Positions 42,799 through 50,858 of a DNA stretch of 64,000 nt are shown here, piece by piece (within the stretch, counting starts at the first letter, position 1; every line of letters begins with the position of its first letter). The DNA comes from Pararhodobacter sp. Lineage in GTDB: Bacteria; Pseudomonadota; Alphaproteobacteria; Rhodobacterales; Rhodobacteraceae. The position numbers were made by a program, and so were the translations under genes. The notes beneath the pieces are model-generated. The model saw only the letters and a list, made by a program, of their open reading frames with translations. It made no database searches and was not told where the DNA came from. Where the stretch lies: assembly GCA_020832545.1 (NCBI GenBank), contig JAFIEK010000005.1:103650-167649 (forward strand). Reading direction: 5' to 3'.

Positions 42799-43665
42799 TC
42801 AGAAATCGATGCTGCTGGTCTCATTGGGCCGGGTGTAGCGGGCCAGCCGCTGCGCCACATCGCTGAATGAGCTCCAGGGGCTGCCCAGAAACCGCCGCCC
42901 GGCTGACAGCAGCAACAGATCGGCCAGCGCATACTGCAATTGCCGGGGCGAGCGGTCATAAAGATCGCGCTCCAGCCATGTCAGGCGCGGGCCATACCGC
43001 TCAGCCAGTTCGGTATAGGTCTCTGGCAGATCGGCGGCCAGAAAGATGCTGTCTGCCGCGCCCTCGGCAATCAGCGTATCCAGCCTGCGGATGAACACCG
43101 CGCGATTGCTTTTCTGCCGCCACTCGGCCAGTTCGCGGTGGCGGTGCTCTGGCCAGTTGTCAGCGCTCTCAAAGGACAGATGTTCAACCGCCGCACCAGT
43201 GGCCATGCGGATATGCACCGAGACATCGAAGGGCGGGCTGAACCCGCCGATAATGTCCAGCACTGCATCCGCCGGGCGCAGGCCCCGCAAGAACGCCTGC
43301 TCGGCGTTATAGTTCTTGTGCGGGCTGTGCAGCGGATAGGCCGAACGGATATAGGCATCGGTGCGCGCTTCCCCCTCCGCCCCGGCCAGAACGGGGGCAT
43401 TGAACTGCGCGCCCGGCTCAATTTCCATATAATTGTAAACCAGCCCGGATCTGGCGCGGAACAGATCAGCCGCATCGGTTTCAATCACCGGCCCGTTGTA
43501 GTGCAACAGATCGCCGATCCGGGCCTCGCAATGATGATCAGGCCGCCAGATCACCACCAACTCGCGATCGGTCGCCTGCGCAAGCGACGCCGCCGAGGCC
43601 ATGGCCCGTAGCCGGTTGCACAGCCCATGTTGCACATCAATGAAAAGGCAGGGGCGCGTGAACAT
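42799..43665 (-). CDS. Putative fucosyltransferase-like protein (GNR-motif family)
   Basis: A 288-residue protein that starts directly with FIDVQHGLCNRLRAMASAAS; a G-x-x-NRLRA loop is the GDP-binding hallmark of NodZ/O-fucosyltransferase-like GT-B enzymes. A second basic motif follows in SVHIRMATGA near 150, and IFLAADLPETYTELAERYG near 220. It is a clear paralogue of the C-terminal half of the large transferase at 56292 (shared ADLPETYTE, LYDRS, YALAD, GS.WSSFS). Encoded beside manB and manC, and on the same replicon as gmd and fcl, it probably transfers fucose or mannose. Confidence 0.68.
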   Translation of the reverse strand: MFTRPCLFIDVQHGLCNRLRAMASAASLAQATDRELVVIWRPDHHCEARIGDLLHYNGPVIETDAADLFRARSGLVYNYMEIEPGAQFNAPVLAGAEGEARTDAYIRSAYPLHSPHKNYNAEQAFLRGLRPADAVLDIIGGFSPPFDVSVHIRMATGAAVEHLSFESADNWPEHRHRELAEWRQKSNRAVFIRRLDTLIAEGAADSIFLAADLPETYTELAERYGPRLTWLERDLYDRSPRQLQYALADLLLLSAGRRFLGSPWSSFSDVAQRLARYTRPNETSSIDF

Positions 43666-43673
43666 CTGCGCTC

Positions 43674-45035
43674 TCAGCCCTGCTGCAACAGAGCACTGAG
43701 CGCCGTGACCAGCGGTTTCAGGTCGCGCCCCTTGCTTTCCATGTTCAGCCGCACCACGGGTTCGGTGTTGGAGCTGCGCAGGTTGAACCGCCAGTCGCCC
43801 ATATCAAGGCTGATGCCATCGGTCTCATCGACCGAGCGCGCTGCGGGCTCATGCTGGGCGCGAACGCGGGCGATGGCGGCCTTGGGGTCAGCCAGTTGAA
43901 AGTTGATCTCGCCCGATGACGGAAAGGCCGCACGCCGCGCGGCCGCCAGCTCTGCCAGCGGGCCCTCTTTGCTGATCAGCTCAGCCATCACCAGCCAGGG
44001 GATCATGCCGCTGTCGCAATGTACGAAATCGCGGAAATAGTGATGCGCTGACATCTCGCCGCCGTAAACCGCGCCATGATCGCGCATCGCCTGCTTGATA
44101 AAGGCATGGCCCGTGCGCGCCTGCACCGCCTGCCCGCCCGCGCGCGCCACCACGTCCAGCGTGTTCCAGATCACCCGTGGGTCATGGATGATCCGCGCGC
44201 CGGGTTCGCGCGCCATGAAGACCTGCGCCAGAAGGCCCACGATATACTCGCCATCAATGAAAGCGCCGGTGTGGTCAAAGAAGAAACAGCGGTCAAAGTC
44301 ACCGTCCCATGCCACGCCCAGGTCTGCCCCCTCGGCGCGCACGCGCTCAGAGGTCGGCGGGCGGTTTTCAACCAGCAGCGGGTTAGGGATACCGTTTGGA
44401 AAGCTGCCATCGGGGTCATGATGCATGCGGATGAATGTCAGTGGTGCACCACGTGCCGCCAGCGCATCGGCGATTGCGTCAAAGCACGGCCCCGCCGCGC
44501 CGTTCCCGGCATTGACCACAATCTTCAGGGGTTTGAGCGCGGAGATATCGACAAACCCCAGCACGCAATCAACATAAGCCGCACGCGCCGTAGCGGCCAC
44601 GTCGCGCAGGCTGCCGCCGCTCTGCTCAGGGCCAAAATCATCAGCCTCGGCCAGTGCGCGGATTGAGGACAGCCCCGTCGCGGCATCAAGCGGCGCAGAC
44701 CCGGCGCGCACCATCTTCATGCCGTTGTAATCCATCGGATTGTGCGAAGCCGTGACACAGATCCCGCCATCCGCGCCAAAATGCGTTGTGGCGAAATACA
44801 TCTCTTCGGTGCCTGAAAGCCCCAAATCCAGCACCTCACAGCCCTCGGCCACCAGCGCGCGCGCCACCTGCGCCGCCAGCGCCTCGGACGAGGCGCGGAT
44901 GTCGCGGCCCAGCACCACGCGGCGCGCCCCCAGCGCACGGGCAAAGCCGCGCCCGATACGGTAAGCGATCCCCTCATCCAGATCGACACCCAGTCGCCCG
45001 CGAATGTCATAGGCCTTGAAACAGGTCAGGCTCAT
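43674..45035 (-). CDS. manB: Phosphomannomutase / phosphoglucomutase
   Basis: A 453-residue alpha-D-phosphohexomutase that interconverts mannose-6-phosphate and mannose-1-phosphate for GDP-mannose. The phosphoserine loop is TASHNPMDYNGMK near 98, the metal loop DGDFDRCFF near 240, the sugar-binding GGEMSAHHYF near 322, and the phosphate-binding RSSNTEPVVRLN near 425; all four active-site loops are present. The start overlaps the manC stop by four bases. Confidence 0.95.
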   Translation of the reverse strand: MSLTCFKAYDIRGRLGVDLDEGIAYRIGRGFARALGARRVVLGRDIRASSEALAAQVARALVAEGCEVLDLGLSGTEEMYFATTHFGADGGICVTASHNPMDYNGMKMVRAGSAPLDAATGLSSIRALAEADDFGPEQSGGSLRDVAATARAAYVDCVLGFVDISALKPLKIVVNAGNGAAGPCFDAIADALAARGAPLTFIRMHHDPDGSFPNGIPNPLLVENRPPTSERVRAEGADLGVAWDGDFDRCFFFDHTGAFIDGEYIVGLLAQVFMAREPGARIIHDPRVIWNTLDVVARAGGQAVQARTGHAFIKQAMRDHGAVYGGEMSAHHYFRDFVHCDSGMIPWLVMAELISKEGPLAELAAARRAAFPSSGEINFQLADPKAAIARVRAQHEPAARSVDETDGISLDMGDWRFNLRSSNTEPVVRLNMESKGRDLKPLVTALSALLQQG

Positions 45036-46480
45036 CCCTTGGCACCCTGCCCGCGCGCATAGACATCCTCATAGCGGATGATGTCATCTTCGCCCAGATA
45101 GCTACCGGTCTGCACCTCGATCAGCACCATCGGCACCTTGCCGGGGTTCTCCATCCGGTGGACGGCCCCCAGCGGAATGTAGACCGACTGGTTCTCGGTC
45201 ACCAGTTTCACCGTGTCATCAATGGTCACCTTCGCCGTGCCCTCAACCACGATCCAGTGTTCCGAGCGGTGATGATGCGATTGCAGCGACAGCGCGGCGC
45301 CGGGGTTCACCACGATCCGTTTGACCTGAAAGCGCGGGCCGGTGATCAGGCTTTCGAACATCCCCCAGGGCCGGTGATCGGTGGGGAACTGCGTGGCCTG
45401 CGCCACATTCTTGGCCTTGAGGGCGGCAACCGCCTCTTTCACCCGCTGCGCCTCGGATTTATGGGCAATCAGCACAGCATCGGTAGTGGCGATTGCCAGA
45501 ATGTCCTCCAACCCTATCCCCACCAGTTCAATCCGTGGGCTTTCAGAGCGCAGAAGCGTGTCTTGGCAATCAATCGCCGTGGCATGGCTTGATGTGACAT
45601 TGCCCGCAGCGTCCGGCCCGCTTTCCTGCCAGACGGCATCCCAGCCACCAAGGTCAGACCAGCCCGCCGCATAGGGCATCACTGCCAGATTGCCCGCCTT
45701 TTCCATGATCGCATAATCGATGGAGATATCGGGCACCCCGGCCCATGGCTCAGGTCCAAGGCGCAGGAACGACAGGTCAGACTCAGCCGCCGCCACCGCC
45801 GCCTCCACCGGGTGCAGGACATCAGGCGCGAGGTTGCGCGCGGCGTCGATAAGCGCCCCGGCGGTAAACAGGAAAATCCCCGCGTTCCACAGATAGTTGC
45901 CCGAGGCGATCATCTCGGCAGCGCGGCCAGCATCAGGCTTTTCGATGAACCGCGCCAGCGTCTGCGGCGCGGTAGCATCGGTGCGGCCCCCCGGCGCAAG
46001 CTCCAGATAGCCATAACCGGTTTCAGGCCGCGTCGGCGTGATCCCCAGCGTGACCAGATCGCCCGCCAGCGCACGCGGCGCGGCGGCCATGACAGCGGCG
46101 CGAAAGGCTGCTGCGTCCGGGATCACATGGTCGGACGGCGCCAGCAGCATCAGCGCTTCAGGGTCTTTTGCGGCCAGCACCAGCGCCGCCGCCAGCGCGG
46201 CGGGGGCGGTGTTGCGCCCTTCAGGTTCGATCAGGATGGCTTGCGGCGCAATCTCCACCGCCGCCAGTTGCTCGGTCACAATGAAGCGGAAGTCATTGCC
46301 GGTCAGGATAACCGGCGGTGCAAAGCCCGCGCCGGACAGCCGCCGCGCCGCCGCCTGAAACAGGCTTTGATCACCCGTGATCTGCGCGAATTGCTTGGGA
46401 AAGGATTTGCGCGACAATGGCCATAGCCGCGTGCCGGAACCGCCGCACAGCAAAATCGGGTGAATCAGAGGGGATGTCAT
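45032..46480 (-). CDS. manC: Mannose-1-phosphate guanylyltransferase / mannose-6-phosphate isomerase
   Basis: A 482-residue bifunctional enzyme. The N-terminal nucleotidyltransferase has LCGGSGTRLWPLSRKSFPKQF near 11 and the FIEKPDAGRA loop near 180. The C-terminal type II cupin isomerase has VKRIVVNPGAALSLQSHHHR and the metal/active-site region IPLGAVHRMENPG near 440. It makes GDP-mannose, the precursor for Gmd and Fcl on this same replicon. It is the first gene of the manC-manB-(GNR) operon; the 124-bp gap upstream must hold the promoter. Confidence 0.96.
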   Translation of the reverse strand: MTSPLIHPILLCGGSGTRLWPLSRKSFPKQFAQITGDQSLFQAAARRLSGAGFAPPVILTGNDFRFIVTEQLAAVEIAPQAILIEPEGRNTAPAALAAALVLAAKDPEALMLLAPSDHVIPDAAAFRAAVMAAAPRALAGDLVTLGITPTRPETGYGYLELAPGGRTDATAPQTLARFIEKPDAGRAAEMIASGNYLWNAGIFLFTAGALIDAARNLAPDVLHPVEAAVAAAESDLSFLRLGPEPWAGVPDISIDYAIMEKAGNLAVMPYAAGWSDLGGWDAVWQESGPDAAGNVTSSHATAIDCQDTLLRSESPRIELVGIGLEDILAIATTDAVLIAHKSEAQRVKEAVAALKAKNVAQATQFPTDHRPWGMFESLITGPRFQVKRIVVNPGAALSLQSHHHRSEHWIVVEGTAKVTIDDTVKLVTENQSVYIPLGAVHRMENPGKVPMVLIEVQTGSYLGEDDIIRYEDVYARGQGAKG

Positions 46481-46604
46481 GAGAACTCCTGAATTCGTTC
46501 CTGTTTACAAACTTTGGCGCGGGCTTATCAACAGCAACCTACTGTCCGTTGCAAAGCTGTCTCAGCCCTTAAAGGGAACATGTCGCCGCCACACCGGGTG
46601 CACT

Positions 46605-47537
46605 TCAGGGCGTATAGGAAAAGCGCGCGCACAGCGCCCGATAGCTCTGGCTGGTGCCGCGCTGCACCTCGATCTCATCCGGCACCTCGCGACGCGGGCG
46701 CGGGCCAATCGGCCCCTCCTTGCGCCCGCTGTCGCCGCTCATGCGGATGGCGCCGATCAGTTCCGTGGCCAGCGGAGAAAACGGCAGCGCCAGATGCCCG
46801 CACATGCTCCGCAGGACGGCATTGGGATCGATGGTGAAATCCTCATACAGAACCACCGGAATCCCCGCGTGGCGGTCAAGAAAGGCCAGATGGCGGCGCG
46901 AATACTCTTCCAAAGTGACAGGCGTGAAATGAACCCATTGGTTCTTGTTCAGCGACAAAAACGAATCCAGAGGGTGGCGCATGCTCACCACCGAGCGCAG
47001 CGGGAAACGCCGTACAAGCATCTCATGAAGCGTGGGCCGGGCCGTGAAATCGACCTTCTGCATGCAGAAATGCGAATGGGCATGGTCACGCAGCACCAGA
47101 TGCCGCCCGCCCTCTTCCACCCCTGTTTTCGCGGCCTCAAGCGCCGCCAGAAAGGTATCAATAATCACCCCGTCACTGACCGGGCGCACGCTGTGACGCA
47201 GGCTGTAAATCAGATCGGTGGGCGCAAAGAGTACTCTGCCGGTATCTGAAAGCATCTGCGTGCTCAGCGGGTCAATCTCGCTCAGCACCACGGTGTTGGG
47301 CAGCGCGAACAGCGCCTTGGACATCACGGTGCCGCCGGTGCAGGCGAAATGGTGAAAACTGCGCAGCGGCTGCGGCCCTTCAATCGCCGCGCAGGCCGCT
47401 TCACACTGGTCCAGCAGGCTGGGCAGAGGCTCGGCAGGCGCGTGCAGCATGCCATCAGCCCCGACATGCGGGCGCAACAGTTCCAGCGCCTCATCCAGAG
47501 TGTTCAGCAAGGCATGAGAGGGCAGGTCACTTTGCAT
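46605..47537 (-). CDS. Sulfotransferase-like protein
   Basis: A 310-residue PAPS-dependent sulfotransferase-fold protein. The 5'-phosphosulfate-binding P-loop is in FHHFACTGGTVMSKALFALP near 62 (G-G-T-x-x-SK). The 3'-phosphate motif is VVSMRHPLDSFLSLNKN near 185, followed by VVLYEDFTIDP. It would transfer sulfate to a sugar of the surface polysaccharide. It overlaps the FkbM-like coiled-coil gene by 11 bases on the same strand and so is co-translated with it. Confidence 0.8.
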   Translation of the reverse strand: MQSDLPSHALLNTLDEALELLRPHVGADGMLHAPAEPLPSLLDQCEAACAAIEGPQPLRSFHHFACTGGTVMSKALFALPNTVVLSEIDPLSTQMLSDTGRVLFAPTDLIYSLRHSVRPVSDGVIIDTFLAALEAAKTGVEEGGRHLVLRDHAHSHFCMQKVDFTARPTLHEMLVRRFPLRSVVSMRHPLDSFLSLNKNQWVHFTPVTLEEYSRRHLAFLDRHAGIPVVLYEDFTIDPNAVLRSMCGHLALPFSPLATELIGAIRMSGDSGRKEGPIGPRPRREVPDEIEVQRGTSQSYRALCARFSYTP

Positions 47538-48702
47538 CGGCGGCCTTTTTGCGGGTTGTGCGTTTGCGCGCCGTTGTCGCGCGGGGCTTTGCCCGTGTGG
47601 CAGTCGCGGCTTTCGCCGTCAGACGCTCCGCATCTGTCCCCTCGCTCTCTGAAAGCTGCAACTGCCGCAACTGCTGCGCCGCCTCCTGCAAGCGCGGGGT
47701 AAGCTTGCGAAGCAGCTCTTCTTGCTGCTTACGCACGGCCTCAGCCTGTTGGAAGCGAGCGCGCAGATCGTCAAGGTCGGTCTGCAACAGCCCCTGCATC
47801 CGCATCGCAAGGCCCAGATCTGCCATGGCCTTGTCGCGTGCGGCAACCGCCGCGTCACGCTCTGGCGTGAGGGTTTCGCGGGCCTTGATTGCCGCGTCGC
47901 GCTCAACAACCGCCTTGTCCAGCGCTGCCCGGGCCTCATCACGCTCCGTGGCCGCCTTGTCGCGTGCCGCCCCGGCCTCCTGAAGCTCTGCCGCAAGCCG
48001 CTCGGCCGTCGCCGACACCTGGTCGTGCGCTTCCTTGAGCGTGGCCAGCTTCTGCTCAAGCGCGGCCGCTTTTCGGCTTGCCGGATCTGCTTTCAAGCGC
48101 AGTTCAGGCCAGTCCGGATCTTCGTTGTTCATATTCTCCAGCCGGAAATGGCGCGCCTCCAGCCAGCTTTGCAGCTGCGCGCGGCCCCAGCCGCCCTCAA
48201 ACATCGCTTCATCGCCGCACCGCATGACAACCTGAGCGGCGCGCGCGAGAACGCCGCCTTCGTCCAGTATCTTCAGGATCTCAGGCTCGGCGCCGGGCAG
48301 ATCAATCCGCACCCGCAACGGTGTGGAGAGTCCGGCAAGGTTGGGCACGACATGCACAAGACCAACCTTGCGCGCCTGAACCCCCGAGCGTTGCTTCAGG
48401 CCGGGAAACAGCGCTTTCAGCCCCGCAGTGGGCGCGGTAAACCCGCGCAGGCCGGGCATATTGTATTCCACCAGCTGCAAGCCGCTCGTGTCATCTGCCA
48501 GAACCCCGTCCACCTGGCTGACGCCGTCCAGTTCGGCCAGTCGAGACACCTCGCCCGCGCATCGCGAGTCAGCCGGTTCAACCACGATCAGCCGCTCGGG
48601 CAAACCGCCCAACACCTTGATATACGCATCGAACGACGTCTGCGCTCCGAAACCAAACACAATCAGCGTGCCCGGTATCCGCTTCATCTGGGCGATCGCC
48701 AT
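47527..48702 (-). CDS. FkbM-like domain fused to a long coiled coil
   Basis: A 391-residue protein. Residues about 1-185 look like a Rossmann-type FkbM methyltransferase with a degenerate SAM loop (LIVFGFGAQTSFDAYIKVLG, then RLIVVEPADSRCAGE, and RVRIDLPGAEPEILKIL). Residues about 205-345 form a continuous coiled coil rich in ARDKA and ERDxA repeats. The last 25 residues are a very basic Ala/Lys/Arg tail (KPRATTARKRTTRKK). The start is ATG 48702, with GAGG 6 bases upstream. The loss of the SAM glycines suggests a structural or scaffold role. The tail could bind polyanions such as sulfated glycan or DNA. Confidence 0.65.
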   Translation of the reverse strand: MAIAQMKRIPGTLIVFGFGAQTSFDAYIKVLGGLPERLIVVEPADSRCAGEVSRLAELDGVSQVDGVLADDTSGLQLVEYNMPGLRGFTAPTAGLKALFPGLKQRSGVQARKVGLVHVVPNLAGLSTPLRVRIDLPGAEPEILKILDEGGVLARAAQVVMRCGDEAMFEGGWGRAQLQSWLEARHFRLENMNNEDPDWPELRLKADPASRKAAALEQKLATLKEAHDQVSATAERLAAELQEAGAARDKAATERDEARAALDKAVVERDAAIKARETLTPERDAAVAARDKAMADLGLAMRMQGLLQTDLDDLRARFQQAEAVRKQQEELLRKLTPRLQEAAQQLRQLQLSESEGTDAERLTAKAATATRAKPRATTARKRTTRKKAADAK

Positions 48703-48788
48703 ACCTGTCCTCACCTGTTCAGCCCTTTACACAGCAACGTTAGCGAAAGCGCGTGCCCGGCGCCAGAGGTCAGCACCACGCGCAGGCG

Positions 48789-50093
48789 CTATTCCAACGC
48801 ATCCGGTTGCAGATCATCAAAGATCCCCGGCACCTGCTCTGCCCAGAAAGCGCAAATCGCCTGTTCATTCAACATGCTGGACCAGCCGTTGCGGTCAAAA
48901 TCAGCCCGTAGGAACTCTGCGTCCAGCCGTTCGCGAAAGGCGGCTTTGCCGGCTGCGCGCTGGCCGGGGCTGCGGGCCTGCGCTTCAGCCTCGACACGCG
49001 CCAGACGGGCAGCGAACAGTCGCTTGTGGCGGCGCACCTCGGCCTCGCGGCTAGCCTCGTCCGCCTTGCGCGCTGCATCCTCGGCGTGGCGGCGCGCGGC
49101 GGCGGCCAGCGCCTCGGGGCTGGGTGGGGCGCCCCCCTGCTCTTCCGGTGCGGCATAGTCGTCTCGCAATGCGGCGGCCAGATAGCGCACGGGGCTTTTC
49201 ACACCCCCCTGCCCTTCCACATAGGCCAGCTTGGCCGCCACATGCTCTGCGCCATGCTCACCGATCCATTGCCGCGCCAGCCGGTCCGACACGCCCATGG
49301 CGATCAGGCGTTTGTAGGTGTCGCTGCTGCGCACCCCCTCGCCATCATCGATATCAAACATGGCAAGCTGCGGGTTCTCGCGGATCAGAAACCGGATCTC
49401 GCTGACCGCCCGGCCCTTGCGGCGAAACTCCGGCGCAAGGACGATGTTGGAATTGCGGTTCACCTCGGCCACGGCGGGCTTGATGATCTTGGCGTTGAGA
49501 TGCTTGAAGCTTTCATAATAGGCGCTGCCATCCACGCCCATCAACCGGCGAAACAGCTCGATCGGCCACCAGCCGGTAGACCCCGTGCGCACAAAGCGAA
49601 AGCAGTTCTCATAAAGCGCCAGCGCATGGCCACTGGTGAACCGGCGCTGGATATTGAGGTTGATCAGCGCAAAGACCTTGGGGTCATGCAGCTTTTCGGC
49701 CAGCGCGGGTGAATAGGAATACTCGCACACCCCGCCCTTGAGCCGCGCATAGGCCAGCAGCGCCGAGACCCCCCATTCCTGCTCGCCCTGCTCATTGAGC
49801 ATGTCCCATTCCGCCACCGTTTCCGCCAGACTGCGCAGCGCATCCTTCAGCGTGTCGACATCGTTGGAATTGTAGCCGATCATCAGGCAGAGCGTGCGCG
49901 CATCTATGCTGTGCTTGGGCCGGGTGATCAGATGGTCATAGGCATTGAGCAACAGCACATTCGACAACTTGCGCTGCAGCAGTGTCAGCTTGCCCGAAAC
50001 ATGGATCGCCGCCACGTTCTTCTTGACCGAGGCGCGCGCGAGCGCCCCGCGCAAGGCGCCCTTTGCCTCATCTGACTGTGCTTTCGCGGCCAT
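48789..50093 (-). CDS. repA: Plasmid replication initiator RepA (Rep_3-type)
   Basis: A 434-residue initiator. The N-terminal winged-helix half begins HVSGKLTLLQRKLSNVLLL and continues LRSLAETVAEWDML, STGWWPIELFRRLMG and VLAPEFRRKGRAVSEIRFLI, all typical of Rep_3/RepA initiators. The C-terminal part is a charged, Ala/Glu/Arg-rich helix (about 325-400) found in rhodobacterial RepA. It would bind the iterons at 50435-50544 and open the AT-rich stretch beside them. ATG 50093 is used because homology starts there; open frame continues upstream without family features. It is divergent from parAB. Confidence 0.88.
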   Translation of the reverse strand: MAAKAQSDEAKGALRGALARASVKKNVAAIHVSGKLTLLQRKLSNVLLLNAYDHLITRPKHSIDARTLCLMIGYNSNDVDTLKDALRSLAETVAEWDMLNEQGEQEWGVSALLAYARLKGGVCEYSYSPALAEKLHDPKVFALINLNIQRRFTSGHALALYENCFRFVRTGSTGWWPIELFRRLMGVDGSAYYESFKHLNAKIIKPAVAEVNRNSNIVLAPEFRRKGRAVSEIRFLIRENPQLAMFDIDDGEGVRSSDTYKRLIAMGVSDRLARQWIGEHGAEHVAAKLAYVEGQGGVKSPVRYLAAALRDDYAAPEEQGGAPPSPEALAAAARRHAEDAARKADEASREAEVRRHKRLFAARLARVEAEAQARSPGQRAAGKAAFRERLDAEFLRADFDRNGWSSMLNEQAICAFWAEQVPGIFDDLQPDALE

Positions 50094-50231
50094 CGCCCTG
50101 CCCCTTGATGGTCCCTTGCCGGGATCTTGTCGCCGATTGTCATCAGGCCCGGCGCTGACGCGCAGATTGCCTTCAAAGGCACCTGCGATCAAGCAGACTC
50201 TGGGTGCCATCCGGTAGAATCCGGCTTGCTG

Positions 50232-50254
50232 TCCTGTAGACGGGTTCCTTTTGA
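50232..50254 (+). repeat. Isolated iteron-like repeat
   Basis: TCCTGTAGACGGGTTCCTTT and the following TGA match the iteron consensus of the array at 50435-50544 with a one-base insertion. It lies about 140 bp upstream of the repA start and may be a RepA site for autorepression. Confidence 0.65.
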
Positions 50255-50434
50255 CAGGTATCCGGGGCTGGTTAACAAATTCCAAAGCCTGCGGGCGGGT
50301 CGGACAGGTTGGTTTAGGCTGCTCTTCAGCCTCGGCACCGAATCAACACCGAATCAGGGCACGGCAGGGCGCAAGTCAGCGCAGAAACACCGGAATACCG
50401 GGCCTTTCGGGGCTGAAACCGGGGTTCCGGGGCC

Positions 50435-50544
50435 TCCTGTAACCGGGTGCCAATGGCCCTGCAAACGGGTTCCTTTGGTCCTGCGCCCGGGCGCCTCTGG
50501 TCCCGTAAACAGGTTCCCATGATCCTGTATACGGGCTCCCATGA
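50435..50544 (+). repeat. Five tandem 22-bp iterons (RepA-binding array, oriV)
   Basis: Five direct repeats in exact 22-bp register start at 50435, 50457, 50479, 50501 and 50523. They share the core TCCTGTAWACGGGTTCC and end in a YATGR-like triplet region. Two more degenerate units may precede them (from about 50389). With the AT-rich stretch directly after and repA upstream on the other strand, this is a standard iteron origin. Two helical turns per unit puts RepA on one face of the DNA. Confidence 0.9.
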
Positions 50545-50640
50545 TGATCTAAAATATTGATATTAAGCCAGTTTTTTAGCGCAAAGATTCTTAAAGACTC
50601 TTAAATCACTTACAAGCTTTATCAACGCTTCTGCCTGTGT
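50545..50640. other. AT-rich putative unwinding region of the origin
   Basis: Directly after the iterons the base composition drops sharply, with AAAATATTGATATTAAG and repeated motifs GATTCTTAAA / GACTCTTAAA (about 50587-50608). Iteron plasmids melt at such a site. A TTATCAACG at about 50622 is only a poor DnaA-box match. Confidence 0.7.
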
Positions 50641-50739
50641 GTTTTCTTCAATTCTCAGATTCATGGGTTTTCTGAACCACCAAAGCAGCAAAACCACCGA
50701 AACCGCGCCTGCAACGCTTGTCGGAATGCCCCTTTTCCC

Positions 50740-50757
50740 CTGTCCCCGCGGGGACAG
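50740..50757. repeat. parS-like palindrome, copy 1 (parA promoter region)
   Basis: CTGTCCCCGCGGGGACAG, a perfect 18-bp palindrome about 100 bp before the parA start. The 16-bp core TGTCCCCGCGGGGACA has the same length and the same TGT...ACA ends as the classical parS TGTTTCACGTGAAACA. It may serve both as a centromere and as an operator. Confidence 0.8.
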
Positions 50758-50858
50758 AAACGTAGATCAATTCGAATCGGTGATTGGCGTCCTGACAGGA
50801 ATGGCGTAGATTGCTGATCAACACCAAAGAGCACAGCTCAGGGAACAACAGGAAACCG

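Noticed and set aside
47722..49158. Plus-strand open frame opposite the coiled-coil gene and repA
   Set aside because: It spans two well-supported minus-strand genes and shows no motif. GC skew at third positions explains the absence of stops.
50615..50635. DnaA box at the origin
   Set aside because: TTATCAACG differs from TTWTNCACA at key positions; no second box was seen.
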